NCBI GenBank assembly: GCA_012517285.1
Contig: JAAYVG010000034.1
Span: forward strand, 1 to 41,482
Direction of reading: 5' to 3'
DNA length: 41,482 bases
Source of the DNA: Elusimicrobiota bacterium
GTDB taxonomy: Bacteria; Elusimicrobiota; Elusimicrobia; Elusimicrobiales; UBA9959
This document shows, in pieces, positions 15,775-23,112 of the stretch. Below the pieces are notes generated by a model. It saw nothing but the letters and a program-made list of their open reading frames with translations, was not told the DNA's origin and ran no database searches. Each line of letters starts with the position of its first letter. Position 1 is the stretch's first letter. The translations under genes and the position numbers were made by a program.

Positions 15775-17199
15775 CTATACTGCCAATCTGTTTATTCGCT
15801 TCAGCATACCTTTGAATAAAATTTTATGGACAGGAACGAGAGCATACCAGTAGAGATAACCTAAAAGTCCTTCCGGTTCAAAATATGCTGTTAAAAGAAG
15901 TTTATTATCATCAGTTATTTCAAACTTAAGCCATCCCCTTCCATGCATTCTCATCTCTGATCTGAGTAAAAAAAGCGAGTTTTCCTTTATGTTTTCCACT
16001 CGCCAGAAATCTATTGTTTCACCCGGGTGAATATCATTTAAATTTCTCCTCCCATTTCTCATGCCAACTCCACCAAGGAATTTGTCTAAAAGGGCTCTTA
16101 GTTTCCATAAAAAATTCAAATAGAAGTAACCATTTTTCCCACCTATAGATTTTATAACAGAAAAAATTTTTTCAGGTGTTGAAGATATTTTTACTGAATA
16201 AGATATCATTATCATCCCCTGAGATTCGCTAAGAGTTTTATTTTTCTTTATATAGTGAGGTATGTATGATGTTGTCCATATGCTTTCTATATCATTGCCA
16301 ACTATCCTTCTTAAAGCATATTTAACCTGTGTCTCATAGTCTATAGGTTTTATATCCGGAAATATTTTTTCTGCTAAATCTGATGTTTTTATTGTCTGAT
16401 TCTTAAGGCTTTCTAAAAGTGCCTCTGATATATTATATGGTATTGGTGATAATGATGATATAATTCTTGCACAGAAATGAGGATTGTTTATCGGACAGCG
16501 GAGTATAGGTTTTTTTATACCTCTTATCTTTAGATATATTTTAAGCATATCTATATATTTGAGGATATCAGGTCCACCTATCTCTATTATCTTGCTGTCT
16601 GAATCACTGTTATCTATAGCTTCTATGAGATAGCTAAGTACATCTCTTATAGCTATTGGTTCACAGAGTGAGTCAAGCTGTTTTATGTAAGGGAGAAATG
16701 GAAGCCTTTGAGCAGTGTATCTGATCATTTCAAATGATACACTCCCTGAACCTATGATTATTCCTGCTCTGAACTCTGTTACATTTTTATTGTAATTCCT
16801 TAGTGTGTTACCAACAAGTATTCTTGATTCAATATGTCTTGAAATATTTTTTTTGTTTGATGATAACCCACCGAGATATATAATTTTTTTTATCCCATGC
16901 TTTTTAGCATATACTGAAAAATTTTCTGCACAGATCTTTTCAATGTTCTCAAATCTTTCAGAATCATTCATTGAATGTATGAGATAGTATGCTGCCTCTG
17001 CATTTTCAAAAACTTTGTCAATATTTTCTGTGCTTGTGAAATCCGCTTTTACAATTTCTATATTTTTTGAAAAAGGTCTGGATAAAAGATATTCAGGATC
17101 CCTTACAACACATCTTACATTAAATCCCCTCTCAATGAGACGTGGTATCATCCTTAAACCAATATAACCACTTGCTCCTGTTAGGGTAACAGTTCTCAT
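15775..17199 (-). CDS. YbjT-like NAD(P)-binding protein with DUF2867 domain
   Basis: The N-terminal half is an atypical short-chain dehydrogenase/epimerase Rossmann domain (TLTGASGYIGLRMIPRLIERG at the start, read across). The C-terminal half is DUF2867, with DFWRVENIKENSLFLLRSEM, GRGWLKFEI and EPEGLLGYLYWYALVPVH. The 474-aa length is almost that of E. coli YbjT (476 aa), which has the same domain order. The reaction is unknown. It starts 24 nt after the TPR protein stop. The 100-nt spacer downstream is AT-rich with no clear signal. Confidence 0.88.
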   Translation of the reverse strand: MRTVTLTGASGYIGLRMIPRLIERGFNVRCVVRDPEYLLSRPFSKNIEIVKADFTSTENIDKVFENAEAAYYLIHSMNDSERFENIEKICAENFSVYAKKHGIKKIIYLGGLSSNKKNISRHIESRILVGNTLRNYNKNVTEFRAGIIIGSGSVSFEMIRYTAQRLPFLPYIKQLDSLCEPIAIRDVLSYLIEAIDNSDSDSKIIEIGGPDILKYIDMLKIYLKIRGIKKPILRCPINNPHFCARIISSLSPIPYNISEALLESLKNQTIKTSDLAEKIFPDIKPIDYETQVKYALRRIVGNDIESIWTTSYIPHYIKKNKTLSESQGMIMISYSVKISSTPEKIFSVIKSIGGKNGYFYLNFLWKLRALLDKFLGGVGMRNGRRNLNDIHPGETIDFWRVENIKENSLFLLRSEMRMHGRGWLKFEITDDNKLLLTAYFEPEGLLGYLYWYALVPVHKILFKGMLKRINRLAV

Positions 17200-17223
17200 A
17201 GATAAATTATTTCAAATCAAAAA

Positions 17224-17925
17224 CTATTTCTTCACTTTTGGCTGAGTATTACTGGACTGAGGAACAGCAGATTTTGATTCATATTTTTTAAGCGCTTCTC
17301 TTGCAATTGATTCCCACTGAGTTTGAGGATAAAGAATAGTGATCTTTTGATATGTTTCTTTTGCCAAATCATTCTGCCCCTTTGTTTCGTATGATATTGC
17401 AAGTGACATATAGACCTCAGGTGTGAGGTAGTGATCAGGATATGCATTTACAAAAGTACTAAACATAGGAATTGCTTTATCATAATCCTTTAAAGCCTGA
17501 TAGGTTTTTGCTACTGAATACGATGCAAATGGAACAAGTTCCTTGTTTGATATTTTCCTACTAGCATTTATGTATGCTTCAATCGCCTTAGGATAGTTGC
17601 CATTTGTAAAATATATATCACCTTTCAACAGCCTTGCAAAATCACCACTCGGATATTTTGAAAAATTTTTTTCTATTATATCAAGCTGTTCAAGAGCCTC
17701 ATCCATTTTACCAGCAGCATAGTACTGTTGAGCAACAAAATAATACTTTTCAGCTGTTTCTTTGTTTTTTGAAAGATTTATAAAAATCACTATTGCTATT
17801 ATTATTGCTGCTACTATTATAGCTATTATTGACCATACTGTCTGTTTGTTTTCTCTTATCCATCTGTAAACTGCATCATTTTTTTGAGAATTATCCTTAT
17901 CCTTAACCCATGTTGATTCAGGCAT
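17224..17925 (-). CDS. Membrane-anchored TPR protein (YfgM-like)
   Basis: The 233-aa protein has a charged cytoplasmic N-terminus, a membrane helix at about residues 32-50 and four to five TPR units, for example AEKYYFVAQQYYAAGKMDEA and AKETYQKITILYPQTQWESI. This is the layout of YfgM, which contacts SecYEG and periplasmic chaperones. A role in protein export is therefore possible, but short TPR proteins are common and the call is structural only. GGAGGT precedes the ATG. Confidence 0.78.
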   Translation of the reverse strand: MPESTWVKDKDNSQKNDAVYRWIRENKQTVWSIIAIIVAAIIIAIVIFINLSKNKETAEKYYFVAQQYYAAGKMDEALEQLDIIEKNFSKYPSGDFARLLKGDIYFTNGNYPKAIEAYINASRKISNKELVPFASYSVAKTYQALKDYDKAIPMFSTFVNAYPDHYLTPEVYMSLAISYETKGQNDLAKETYQKITILYPQTQWESIAREALKKYESKSAVPQSSNTQPKVKK

Positions 17926-17948
17926 CTTACCTCCATATAATTAGTGAA

Positions 17949-18050
17949 CAGTGATCAGTGATCAGTGATCAGCAAAACCAGAAAGACTAATCAGTGAACA
18001 GTGATCAGTTTTGCCCACTAATCACTGCCCACTGTCCACTGACCACTATT
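17949..18050. repeat. Heptamer arrays left of tRNA-Arg
   Basis: CAG(TG) cores begin at 17949, 17956, 17963, 17970 and again at 17992, 17999, 18006. The orientation then flips to CACT cores at 18016, 18023, 18030, 18037 and 18044. Every step within a run is exactly 7 nt. The last 15 nt (18036-18050) are the perfect reverse complement of 18134-18148 on the other side of the tRNA. Confidence 0.88.
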
Positions 18051-18057
18051 ATTATTC

Positions 18058-18131
18058 CGCCCCCGGCCGGACTTGAACCAGCAACCTTCTCCTTAGGACG
18101 GAGCAGCTCTATCCAGTTGAGCTACGGGGGC
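18058..18131 (-). tRNA. tRNA-Arg (anticodon CCU)
   Basis: The minus strand gives acceptor GCCCCCG/CGGGGGC, D stem GCTC/GAGC, anticodon loop GTCCTAA with anticodon CCU, and T arm GCTGG-TTCAAGT-CCGGC with discriminator G. The outer pair of the anticodon stem is a G-A mismatch and position 32 is G, both mildly unusual. CCA is not encoded. Inverted heptamer arrays lie on both sides. Confidence 0.93.
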
Positions 18132-18233
18132 AAAATAGTGGTCAGTGGTTAGTGGACAGTGCCTGCCTGCCGAAGATATATCAGCAAAGTGGCGAATAGC
18201 CACAGTCGTTTTGCTGATATGTTTATCGTAGGC
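18132..18233. repeat. Composite intergenic element, copy 1 (heptamers plus 73-bp palindromic core)
   Basis: AGTG heptamers (18137, 18144, 18151, 18158) lead into a core at 18161-18233 that begins gcctgcctgccgaag and ends atcgtaggc. Inside the core TATCAGCAAA pairs with TTTTGCTGATA, and within that GTGGC-GAATA-GCCAC forms a second hairpin, so the core is a nested palindrome. The reverse complement of 32902-32974 is identical at 73 of 73 positions. The flanking array is also shared, with an 8-nt length difference. Confidence 0.92.
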
Positions 18234-18292
18234 GGGGTCAGTTTCCGCATACTATCATGCTTTAGCAGTCATAAAGCATTTCTTTTACTGAA

Positions 18293-18318
18293 CAAAAAAA
18301 ACATCTGCCACCAGACTT
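18293..18318 (-). terminator. Possible weak terminator after apt
   Basis: On the minus strand, just after the apt stop, a short stem TCTG-GTGG-CAGA is followed by TG and a run of eight T. The stem is only four or five pairs, so this is weak. Further on, ATGCTTTA (18257-18264) and TAAAGCAT (18272-18279) form a perfect 8-bp hairpin that could act on either strand. Confidence 0.3.
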
Positions 18319-18321
18319 CAA

Positions 18322-18867
18322 TCAGTATTTTATTAGTGAGAAAAGATCATAATCTTTGAGCTTTTCTCTACCGTTCAATCCTGATAGTTCTATCATCATA
18401 AACACACTTGATACATTTCCACCAAGTCTTTTAACAAGATCACAAACCGCTTTCGCCGTTCCACCTGTTGCAAGCACATCATCAACTATTATAACATTTT
18501 CGCCGCTTTTTATTGCATCCTCATGAACCTCAAGCGTGTCCTTGCCATATTCTAAATCATATGTTACGGATATGGTTTTATAAGGAAGTTTTCCTTTTTT
18601 TCTTACAGGAACAAAGCCTGCACCAATCTCAAGAGCAAGTGGTGCTGCAAGTATAAAGCCTCTTGCCTCTATCCCTATAACCTTTGATATGTTTTTATTT
18701 CTGTAATAGTTTGCAAGATAGTCTATTGTCTGCTTAAACACTTTGTAATCTCCTAAAAAAGGCATTATGTCCTTAAATATTATTCCTTTCTTTGGAAAAT
18801 CATAGACGTCTCTTATAAGTTTTTTTATTTCCTTTGTTAATTCTAATTCTTCTGTTTTAGTGTTCAT
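18322..18867 (-). CDS. apt: Adenine phosphoribosyltransferase
   Basis: Apt converts adenine and PRPP to AMP (purine salvage). The 181-aa length is standard. The PRPP-binding loop reads VIIVDDVLATGGTA, and GIEARGFILAAPLALEIGAGFVPVRKKGKLP, read across, is the flanking family signature. Its ATG overlaps the sigma-factor stop by 4 nt, so it is the last gene of the acyP-sigma-apt transcript. Confidence 0.96.
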   Translation of the reverse strand: MNTKTEELELTKEIKKLIRDVYDFPKKGIIFKDIMPFLGDYKVFKQTIDYLANYYRNKNISKVIGIEARGFILAAPLALEIGAGFVPVRKKGKLPYKTISVTYDLEYGKDTLEVHEDAIKSGENVIIVDDVLATGGTAKAVCDLVKRLGGNVSSVFMMIELSGLNGREKLKDYDLFSLIKY

Positions 18868-19970
18868 TTTTTCTCCTTTTTAAGAGGATTTCCAAGAATA
18901 TCAGTATCTTGCTTTGGGGTATTCCAGCCTGGTTTTAAGTTAGGAGTGGTCTTGAACTTCATCTCTATAAGTCCCATATTAGCAGCAACTCTTCTGAGCC
19001 TCAGTATTGCTCTTTCTTCAAGCTGTCTTACTCTTTCTCTTGAAAGTTTAAGCTTATCGCCTATTTCCTGAAGCGTCATGGGATTTGTTCCAGCAAGGCC
19101 ATATCTCATCTCAAGTATCATCCTTTCTCTATCACCTATCTGTGACAGAGCATTCTTTAGCTCATCGTGCATTTTGAGTATGGAGATAAGATCTTCAGGC
19201 GATGATTGCTTGCTATCTTCTATCATTTGACCCAGTGTATCCTCGTCATGATCCTCATTATAGACCGGATTTTCAAGAGACGTTGATCCCTTTACTACCT
19301 CATAAGCATTTAAAACAGTCCTTATTTGGTTTGCATTCCAGTGCATCTCCTTTGCCATCTCTGTAAGCGTTGGATCCCTCCCCAACTTTCCATGCAGCGA
19401 ATCCCATTGTCTGAGCCACTTTCTTAATGCTGTCCATGCATGTGGTGGAACTCTTATTGTTTTGGATTGTTCTTCAACATATCGTCTTATATACTGCTCT
19501 ATCCAGTAGGATGCATAAGTTGAAAATCTATATCCCTTTTTGGGATCAAATTTGTCTATTGCGTGCAATAGACCGAGATTTCCTTCCTCTATCAAATCCA
19601 TAAGATCGGAACCAGCATATAAGTATTTTTTAGCTATTGGTATAACAAGTTTTAAATTTACCTGAAGGATCCTGTCCTTTGCTCGCCTGTCTCCCCTTTT
19701 AACTCTTAACCAGAGCTGATGAAACTCTTCCCTTGAAATTTTTGTGTCTATCTGGCTTATAGCTTTTATATACTGTTTTGTTGAATCAGTTGAAAGAGCG
19801 GATATCGATTGACTTGTGTTCTTTTCTTCGCTGTTTTCTTGATTTGTTTGCTGTGATTCTATATCTGTAGAATTAACAGATGTGTCTTCATTTTCTTCAT
19901 AGTTTAATTTGGAGCTGAGAACTTTATCCCCTGTGTTCTTTTTAATTTTTATATTTTTTTTCTTTTTCAT
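18864..19970 (-). CDS. RNA polymerase sigma-70 family factor
   Basis: The 368-aa protein has a lysine-rich, low-complexity N-terminus of about 60 residues. It then has region 1.2, region 2 (NLKLVIPIAKKYLYAGSDL, DLIEEGNLGLLHAIDKFDP, FSTYASYWIEQYIRR), region 3 and region 4.2 (MTLQEIGDKLKLSRERVRQL). Region 1.1 is absent. The full set of regions 2-4 makes it a group 1 or group 2 factor. With nothing else to compare I cannot say whether it is the primary sigma factor or an RpoS-like one. It starts 15 nt after acyP and overlaps apt by 4 nt. Confidence 0.93.
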   Translation of the reverse strand: MKKKKNIKIKKNTGDKVLSSKLNYEENEDTSVNSTDIESQQTNQENSEEKNTSQSISALSTDSTKQYIKAISQIDTKISREEFHQLWLRVKRGDRRAKDRILQVNLKLVIPIAKKYLYAGSDLMDLIEEGNLGLLHAIDKFDPKKGYRFSTYASYWIEQYIRRYVEEQSKTIRVPPHAWTALRKWLRQWDSLHGKLGRDPTLTEMAKEMHWNANQIRTVLNAYEVVKGSTSLENPVYNEDHDEDTLGQMIEDSKQSSPEDLISILKMHDELKNALSQIGDRERMILEMRYGLAGTNPMTLQEIGDKLKLSRERVRQLEERAILRLRRVAANMGLIEMKFKTTPNLKPGWNTPKQDTDILGNPLKKEKK

Positions 19971-19985
19971 TTTTATCCCCCGCGT

Positions 19986-20258
19986 TCATCTCCTGATTAT
20001 AAAATTTTCAGGAAACTCCACATTTTCGGCTTTGATTATCTCTATATTCTCAACCACCGCTAAAATATAATTTTTTTTAATTTCATCAATAAATTTATTT
20101 ATATCATCCCCAAGTCCTTTTACCCCGCACTCAACACTTCCATCATCCATATTTTGAACCCACCCGCATAGAGAATATTTCTGTGCTATTTCATATATAA
20201 ACCATCTGTATCCTATCCCTTGAACTCTTCCATAAATCTTTATTATTATTTTATCCAT
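19986..20258 (-). CDS. acyP: Acylphosphatase
   Basis: The 90-aa protein hydrolyses acyl phosphates. The anion-binding loop GRVQGIGYRWF contains the catalytic Arg, and GWVQNMDDGSVE contains the catalytic Asn. Length and fold pattern are typical. It is the first gene of a tight minus-strand trio with the sigma factor and apt. Confidence 0.94.
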   Translation of the reverse strand: MDKIIIKIYGRVQGIGYRWFIYEIAQKYSLCGWVQNMDDGSVECGVKGLGDDINKFIDEIKKNYILAVVENIEIIKAENVEFPENFIIRR

Positions 20259-20639
20259 ATCAGATAAATATTACTAAAAATTGGTTTTTTAGGCAATAGG
20301 TATTGACAAAGCCAGTCCAGTATAGTGGACAGTGCTTGCCCGCCCACTGTAATGTGTTAAGGACTTGTAAGTCAGCATTAATTTAACACATATAATCCGC
20401 CATAGTTCCTAAAGGCAGGCGGGTCTTCCAAAGCCGTTTCAGTGTAAGGAGGATCAGTAAAAGCAAAAAGCAATAATGGTTAGTGAATAAGGTTTTCCTT
20501 TTATTACAGCTCAGTGTTCACTACACACTGATCACTAATACAGTGATCAGTGAAGCAGTTGACAAATAGACAGGTTATATTGGATAACCTCTTGAATTTG
20601 CTTTTTAAAAAATAATTTTGTTTAATATATATATAAATT
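20259..20639. other. Gene-free spacer (381 nt) with repeat modules
   Basis: I see no gene here. AGTG heptamers (20324, 20331) are followed by gcttgcccgcc and then the 19-nt module cagcattaatttaacacat (20373-20391) shared with 4354-4372. Its TTAACACAT end pairs perfectly with ATGTGTTAA at 20352-20360. A second heptamer set has CACT at 20519, 20526, 20533 and AGTG at 20542, 20549. Candidate promoters for tRNA-Phe lie at the right end. Confidence 0.8.
20559..20588 (+). promoter_or_regulatory. Candidate promoter for tRNA-Phe
   Basis: TTGACA (20559-20564), an 18-nt spacer and GATAAC (20583-20588) form a fair sigma-70 promoter. A 7-bp inverted repeat AGGTTAT/ATAACCT overlaps the -10 region (20572-20590). 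A second possibility closer to the gene is TTGCTT (20598-20603), 17 nt, TTTAAT (20621-20626), which would start transcription about 7 nt before the tRNA. Confidence 0.45.
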
Positions 20640-20711
20640 GCCGCGGTAGCTCAGTGGTAGAGCACTGGTCTGAAAAACCAGGTGTCGTTGGTTCGATCCC
20701 AACCCGCGGCA
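20640..20711 (+). tRNA. tRNA-Phe (anticodon GAA)
   Basis: A full cloverleaf: acceptor GCCGCGG/CCGCGGC, D stem GCTC/GAGC, anticodon stem CTGGT/ACCAG with loop CTGAAAA, T arm GTTGG-TTCGATC-CCAAC and discriminator A. CCA is not encoded. The response-regulator gene starts 28 nt downstream. Confidence 0.97.
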
Positions 20712-20739
20712 GTTTTCTTCCTCGTTACAAGGGGGCAGT

Positions 20740-21108
20740 ATGGAAAATAAAATAGCTATTGTGGATGATAATGAAAGTATACTTGCGTCCATTGAATCCA
20801 TTTTAAAGGACAATGGATATGATGTCAAATGTTATAATGATCCTTTGGGAGTTGTTGAGAAGATAAGAGAGTATTTGCCATCGTTAATAATGCTTGATAT
20901 CCATATGCCAGGTAAAAACGGGATAGAGCTTTTAAAAGAAATAAAAGGGGATTCAGTCTTAAAAAAGATACCTGTTGTTATGCTCACTGTTGAGGGAAGT
21001 CCTTCAGAGATACAACTGAGTATGCTCTATGGTGCAAACACATATATTTTAAAACCAGCTAAGAAGGATGACATACTGAATGTGGTAAAAAATATACTTA
21101 TAGTTTGA
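20740..21108 (+). CDS. Single-domain response regulator (CheY-like)
   Basis: The 122-aa protein is a lone receiver domain. The acidic pair is D9-D10, the phospho-acceptor is D53 in LMLDIHMPGKNG, the switch Thr is T83 and the conserved Lys is K105 in ILKPAKKDD. No output domain follows, so it must act by protein contact. No histidine kinase is nearby. GGGGG upstream of the ATG serves as ribosome binding site. Confidence 0.95.
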   Translation: MENKIAIVDDNESILASIESILKDNGYDVKCYNDPLGVVEKIREYLPSLIMLDIHMPGKNGIELLKEIKGDSVLKKIPVVMLTVEGSPSEIQLSMLYGANTYILKPAKKDDILNVVKNILIV

Positions 21109-21142
21109 TTTTTTAAATAAAAATTTGCTAAACTATACAGAT

Positions 21143-21430
21143 ATGGCAAACGTAAAAACTAAAAGACATAAAAGTGCTTTAAAAGAGCAGAGAAAAACTC
21201 TTAAAAGAGAGAGTGAAAACCGCGGGATAAAGGTTAGAATACATAAAAAAGTAAAAGAATTTAAAAAGCTTTTATCTCATAAAAACTATGAGGCTGCAAG
21301 CAAGATGGTTCCTGAGCTTTATTCTATAATAGATAAAGCAGCAAAGAAAAATACTATTCACTGGAAGAATGCTGCGAGAAAGAAATCTGAGATTTCAAAT
21401 ATTCTTAAGGATTCATTAAGTAATCAATAA
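21143..21430 (+). CDS. rpsT: 30S ribosomal protein S20
   Basis: The 95-aa basic helical protein starts MANVKTKRHKSALKEQRKT, the usual S20 opening. An in-frame ATG six codons upstream would add unconserved residues and is rejected. The last 26 nt overlap the 3' end of holA on the other strand. rpsT next to holA is a known arrangement, for example in Bacillus. Confidence 0.95.
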   Translation: MANVKTKRHKSALKEQRKTLKRESENRGIKVRIHKKVKEFKKLLSHKNYEAASKMVPELYSIIDKAAKKNTIHWKNAARKKSEISNILKDSLSNQ

Positions 21431-22400
21431 TAATATAGACGATATTTTTTATAAGTATTACAGGATCTTCTGTATGCGTGCTCTTGAGTGTGTTTTCTAC
21501 ATCAAGGCAGTGGTTTATTGTTTTGATAATTCTGTTCTCGCTTATATATCTTACCTCTGATCTTAGCTCTCCCGGAAAAACTCCTAACTGGTAGGAAAGG
21601 TTGTAGCTGTTTATATGAGCTGTATTGAGTGCGTTGATTTTAATCATCTTTTCAAGGGCTAAAAGAATCATATTTATAATCCTAAGAGGCTCCTCTCCTG
21701 ATCTGATGAGGTCATCTATTATTTTTTTCAATCTTTCTCTATCCTTTGAAAGTATAGAGTTTATTATATCAAAGGGATTGAGATCTTTGAATGAGGCAAT
21801 GATATCTTTAACCTCATCAAATGTTATATTCTTTTTGTTCTCTGAGTAAATAATAAGCTTTTCTGTTTCATTCTTAAGGCTTCCATAGTTATCTATCACA
21901 CCTGCAATATATTCAAGTGATATATCATCTATTTTTTTTGAGTGTTTTTCTAACTCATTCTTTACATAGTGGATTATCTCTGTTTTATCTGGTGGGGCTA
22001 TGTTTATAAATGTAAGTGAATATATACCGAATTGTTTTTCCAGCTCATTCTGCCTTAATTCATCATTCAATGTTATGACAAGAATTGTTGATGGATTTGG
22101 ATTTGTAAGATAGTCCTCAACGGCCTTTTTGGCATCCTTTTTTAGCTTCTCATAATTTTTTAAAATAACAAGCTTTTTTGTTGAAAAAAGAGGAGCAGTT
22201 GAAACATCGTTCATAAAAAGACTTATATCAATATCTATACCACTCAGTTCAGATATGTCAAAATCATTTTTAAAGGTGCTTCTTATATTTTTTAAAAGCT
22301 CATTCTTTTTCGCATCATCTGTTCCACCAAGGATATATACACTATCAAACTTAACTGATAATATATCATTAATAAGATTTGTCTCCGTCTTTATTTTCAT
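21405..22400 (-). CDS. holA: DNA polymerase III delta subunit
   Basis: The 331-aa protein is the clamp-loader wrench subunit that opens the beta clamp. It shows the family's N-terminal AAA-like fold (VYILGGTDDAKKNELLKNI) with a degenerate P-loop, the central LDNPFDIINS-type segment (here DLNPFDIINSILSKD) and helical C-terminal collar. It overlaps lptE by 4 nt, matching the leuS-lptE-holA order of E. coli. Confidence 0.9.
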   Translation of the reverse strand: MKIKTETNLINDILSVKFDSVYILGGTDDAKKNELLKNIRSTFKNDFDISELSGIDIDISLFMNDVSTAPLFSTKKLVILKNYEKLKKDAKKAVEDYLTNPNPSTILVITLNDELRQNELEKQFGIYSLTFINIAPPDKTEIIHYVKNELEKHSKKIDDISLEYIAGVIDNYGSLKNETEKLIIYSENKKNITFDEVKDIIASFKDLNPFDIINSILSKDRERLKKIIDDLIRSGEEPLRIINMILLALEKMIKINALNTAHINSYNLSYQLGVFPGELRSEVRYISENRIIKTINHCLDVENTLKSTHTEDPVILIKNIVYIIIDYLMNP

Positions 22401-22945
22401 ATCTTTTTTTCTGATACACCTGTCACAGAGCCAAATCCTTTTACTGTCCTTTTAACAACATCCTTTGATATTATATCCCATATCTTTTCTCTTGCTTCTT
22501 CCTCTGTCATACCACCAGGAAGCGTTGATGCTGAATAGATTTGATTAGCAACAAGAGTTTTTTCTTCCCATAGTATTGTGTTTGTTTTTTTATCGGTCAA
22601 TTTTATTGCATACTGAACTGTTATCTTATAAACTGTTGGAACCATATTTGAATCATACTGTATAGGTGTCATAAGATAATTTTTGATCTCGCCGCTCAGC
22701 ATTCCATCAGCTTCATTGGGATTTACTATCTTATACTGTCCGTCCTTTAAAAACTCATCTATTATTTTAAGAGTAAGCCTCTGTTCTATTCCAAATATAG
22801 AACTCTTGTTGGAGAATGGTTCCACGCTTAAAGATTTTATATGTTGCGGAAGTATCTGTGGTGCTGGTTTATATACTATGTTCTGACTATCCCCTGCGCA
22901 AGAAACAAGTGCTGTCATCAAAAAAATACATAATAATTTTTTCAT
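22397..22945 (-). CDS. lptE: LptE-like outer-membrane lipoprotein
   Basis: The 182-aa protein has a lipoprotein signal (MKKLLCIFLMTALVSCAGD, Cys at 16). LptE plugs LptD and helps insert lipopolysaccharide in the outer membrane. Motifs of the family are SLSVEPFSNKS near the N-terminus, the DGMLSGEIKNYLMTPI strand pair, and an EEEAREKIWDIISKDVVKR-type C-terminal helix. Its place between leuS and holA is the classic one. AAGGGGGAA precedes the ATG. It is direct evidence for a diderm envelope. Confidence 0.88.
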   Translation of the reverse strand: MKKLLCIFLMTALVSCAGDSQNIVYKPAPQILPQHIKSLSVEPFSNKSSIFGIEQRLTLKIIDEFLKDGQYKIVNPNEADGMLSGEIKNYLMTPIQYDSNMVPTVYKITVQYAIKLTDKKTNTILWEEKTLVANQIYSASTLPGGMTEEEAREKIWDIISKDVVKRTVKGFGSVTGVSEKKI

Positions 22946-23069
22946 ATATTCCCCCTTTGTCTGTTAAAAAAGTGACGAACATCACAGGTCTTACTTTGAG
23001 CCAATTTCACTGTGACTGCACAGGAAAAGAAATAAAGGTAGCTAAAAGAAGTTCCTTTAAAGTTGGATT

Positions 23070-23101
23070 CCTGTTTTCTGAATTCTGACATCTTACCTCT
23101 G
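23070..23101. repeat. Short heptamer array between leuS and lptE
   Basis: TCTG-like cores at 23070 (CCTG), 23077, 23084, 23091 (TCTT) and 23098 are spaced exactly 7 nt. It is the GTCAGAA class of array in reverse orientation. The rest of the 167-nt spacer shows no gene. Confidence 0.65.
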
Positions 23102-23112
23102 AACCACCCGAA

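Noticed and set aside
17949-18050. Heptamer arrays considered as a CRISPR array
   Set aside because: There are no long repeats with unique spacers of regular length, and no cas genes are in the window.
18159-18359. Open frame on the plus strand over the 73-bp core and the apt 3' end
   Set aside because: It covers the repeat core and the antisense of apt, with no ribosome binding site.
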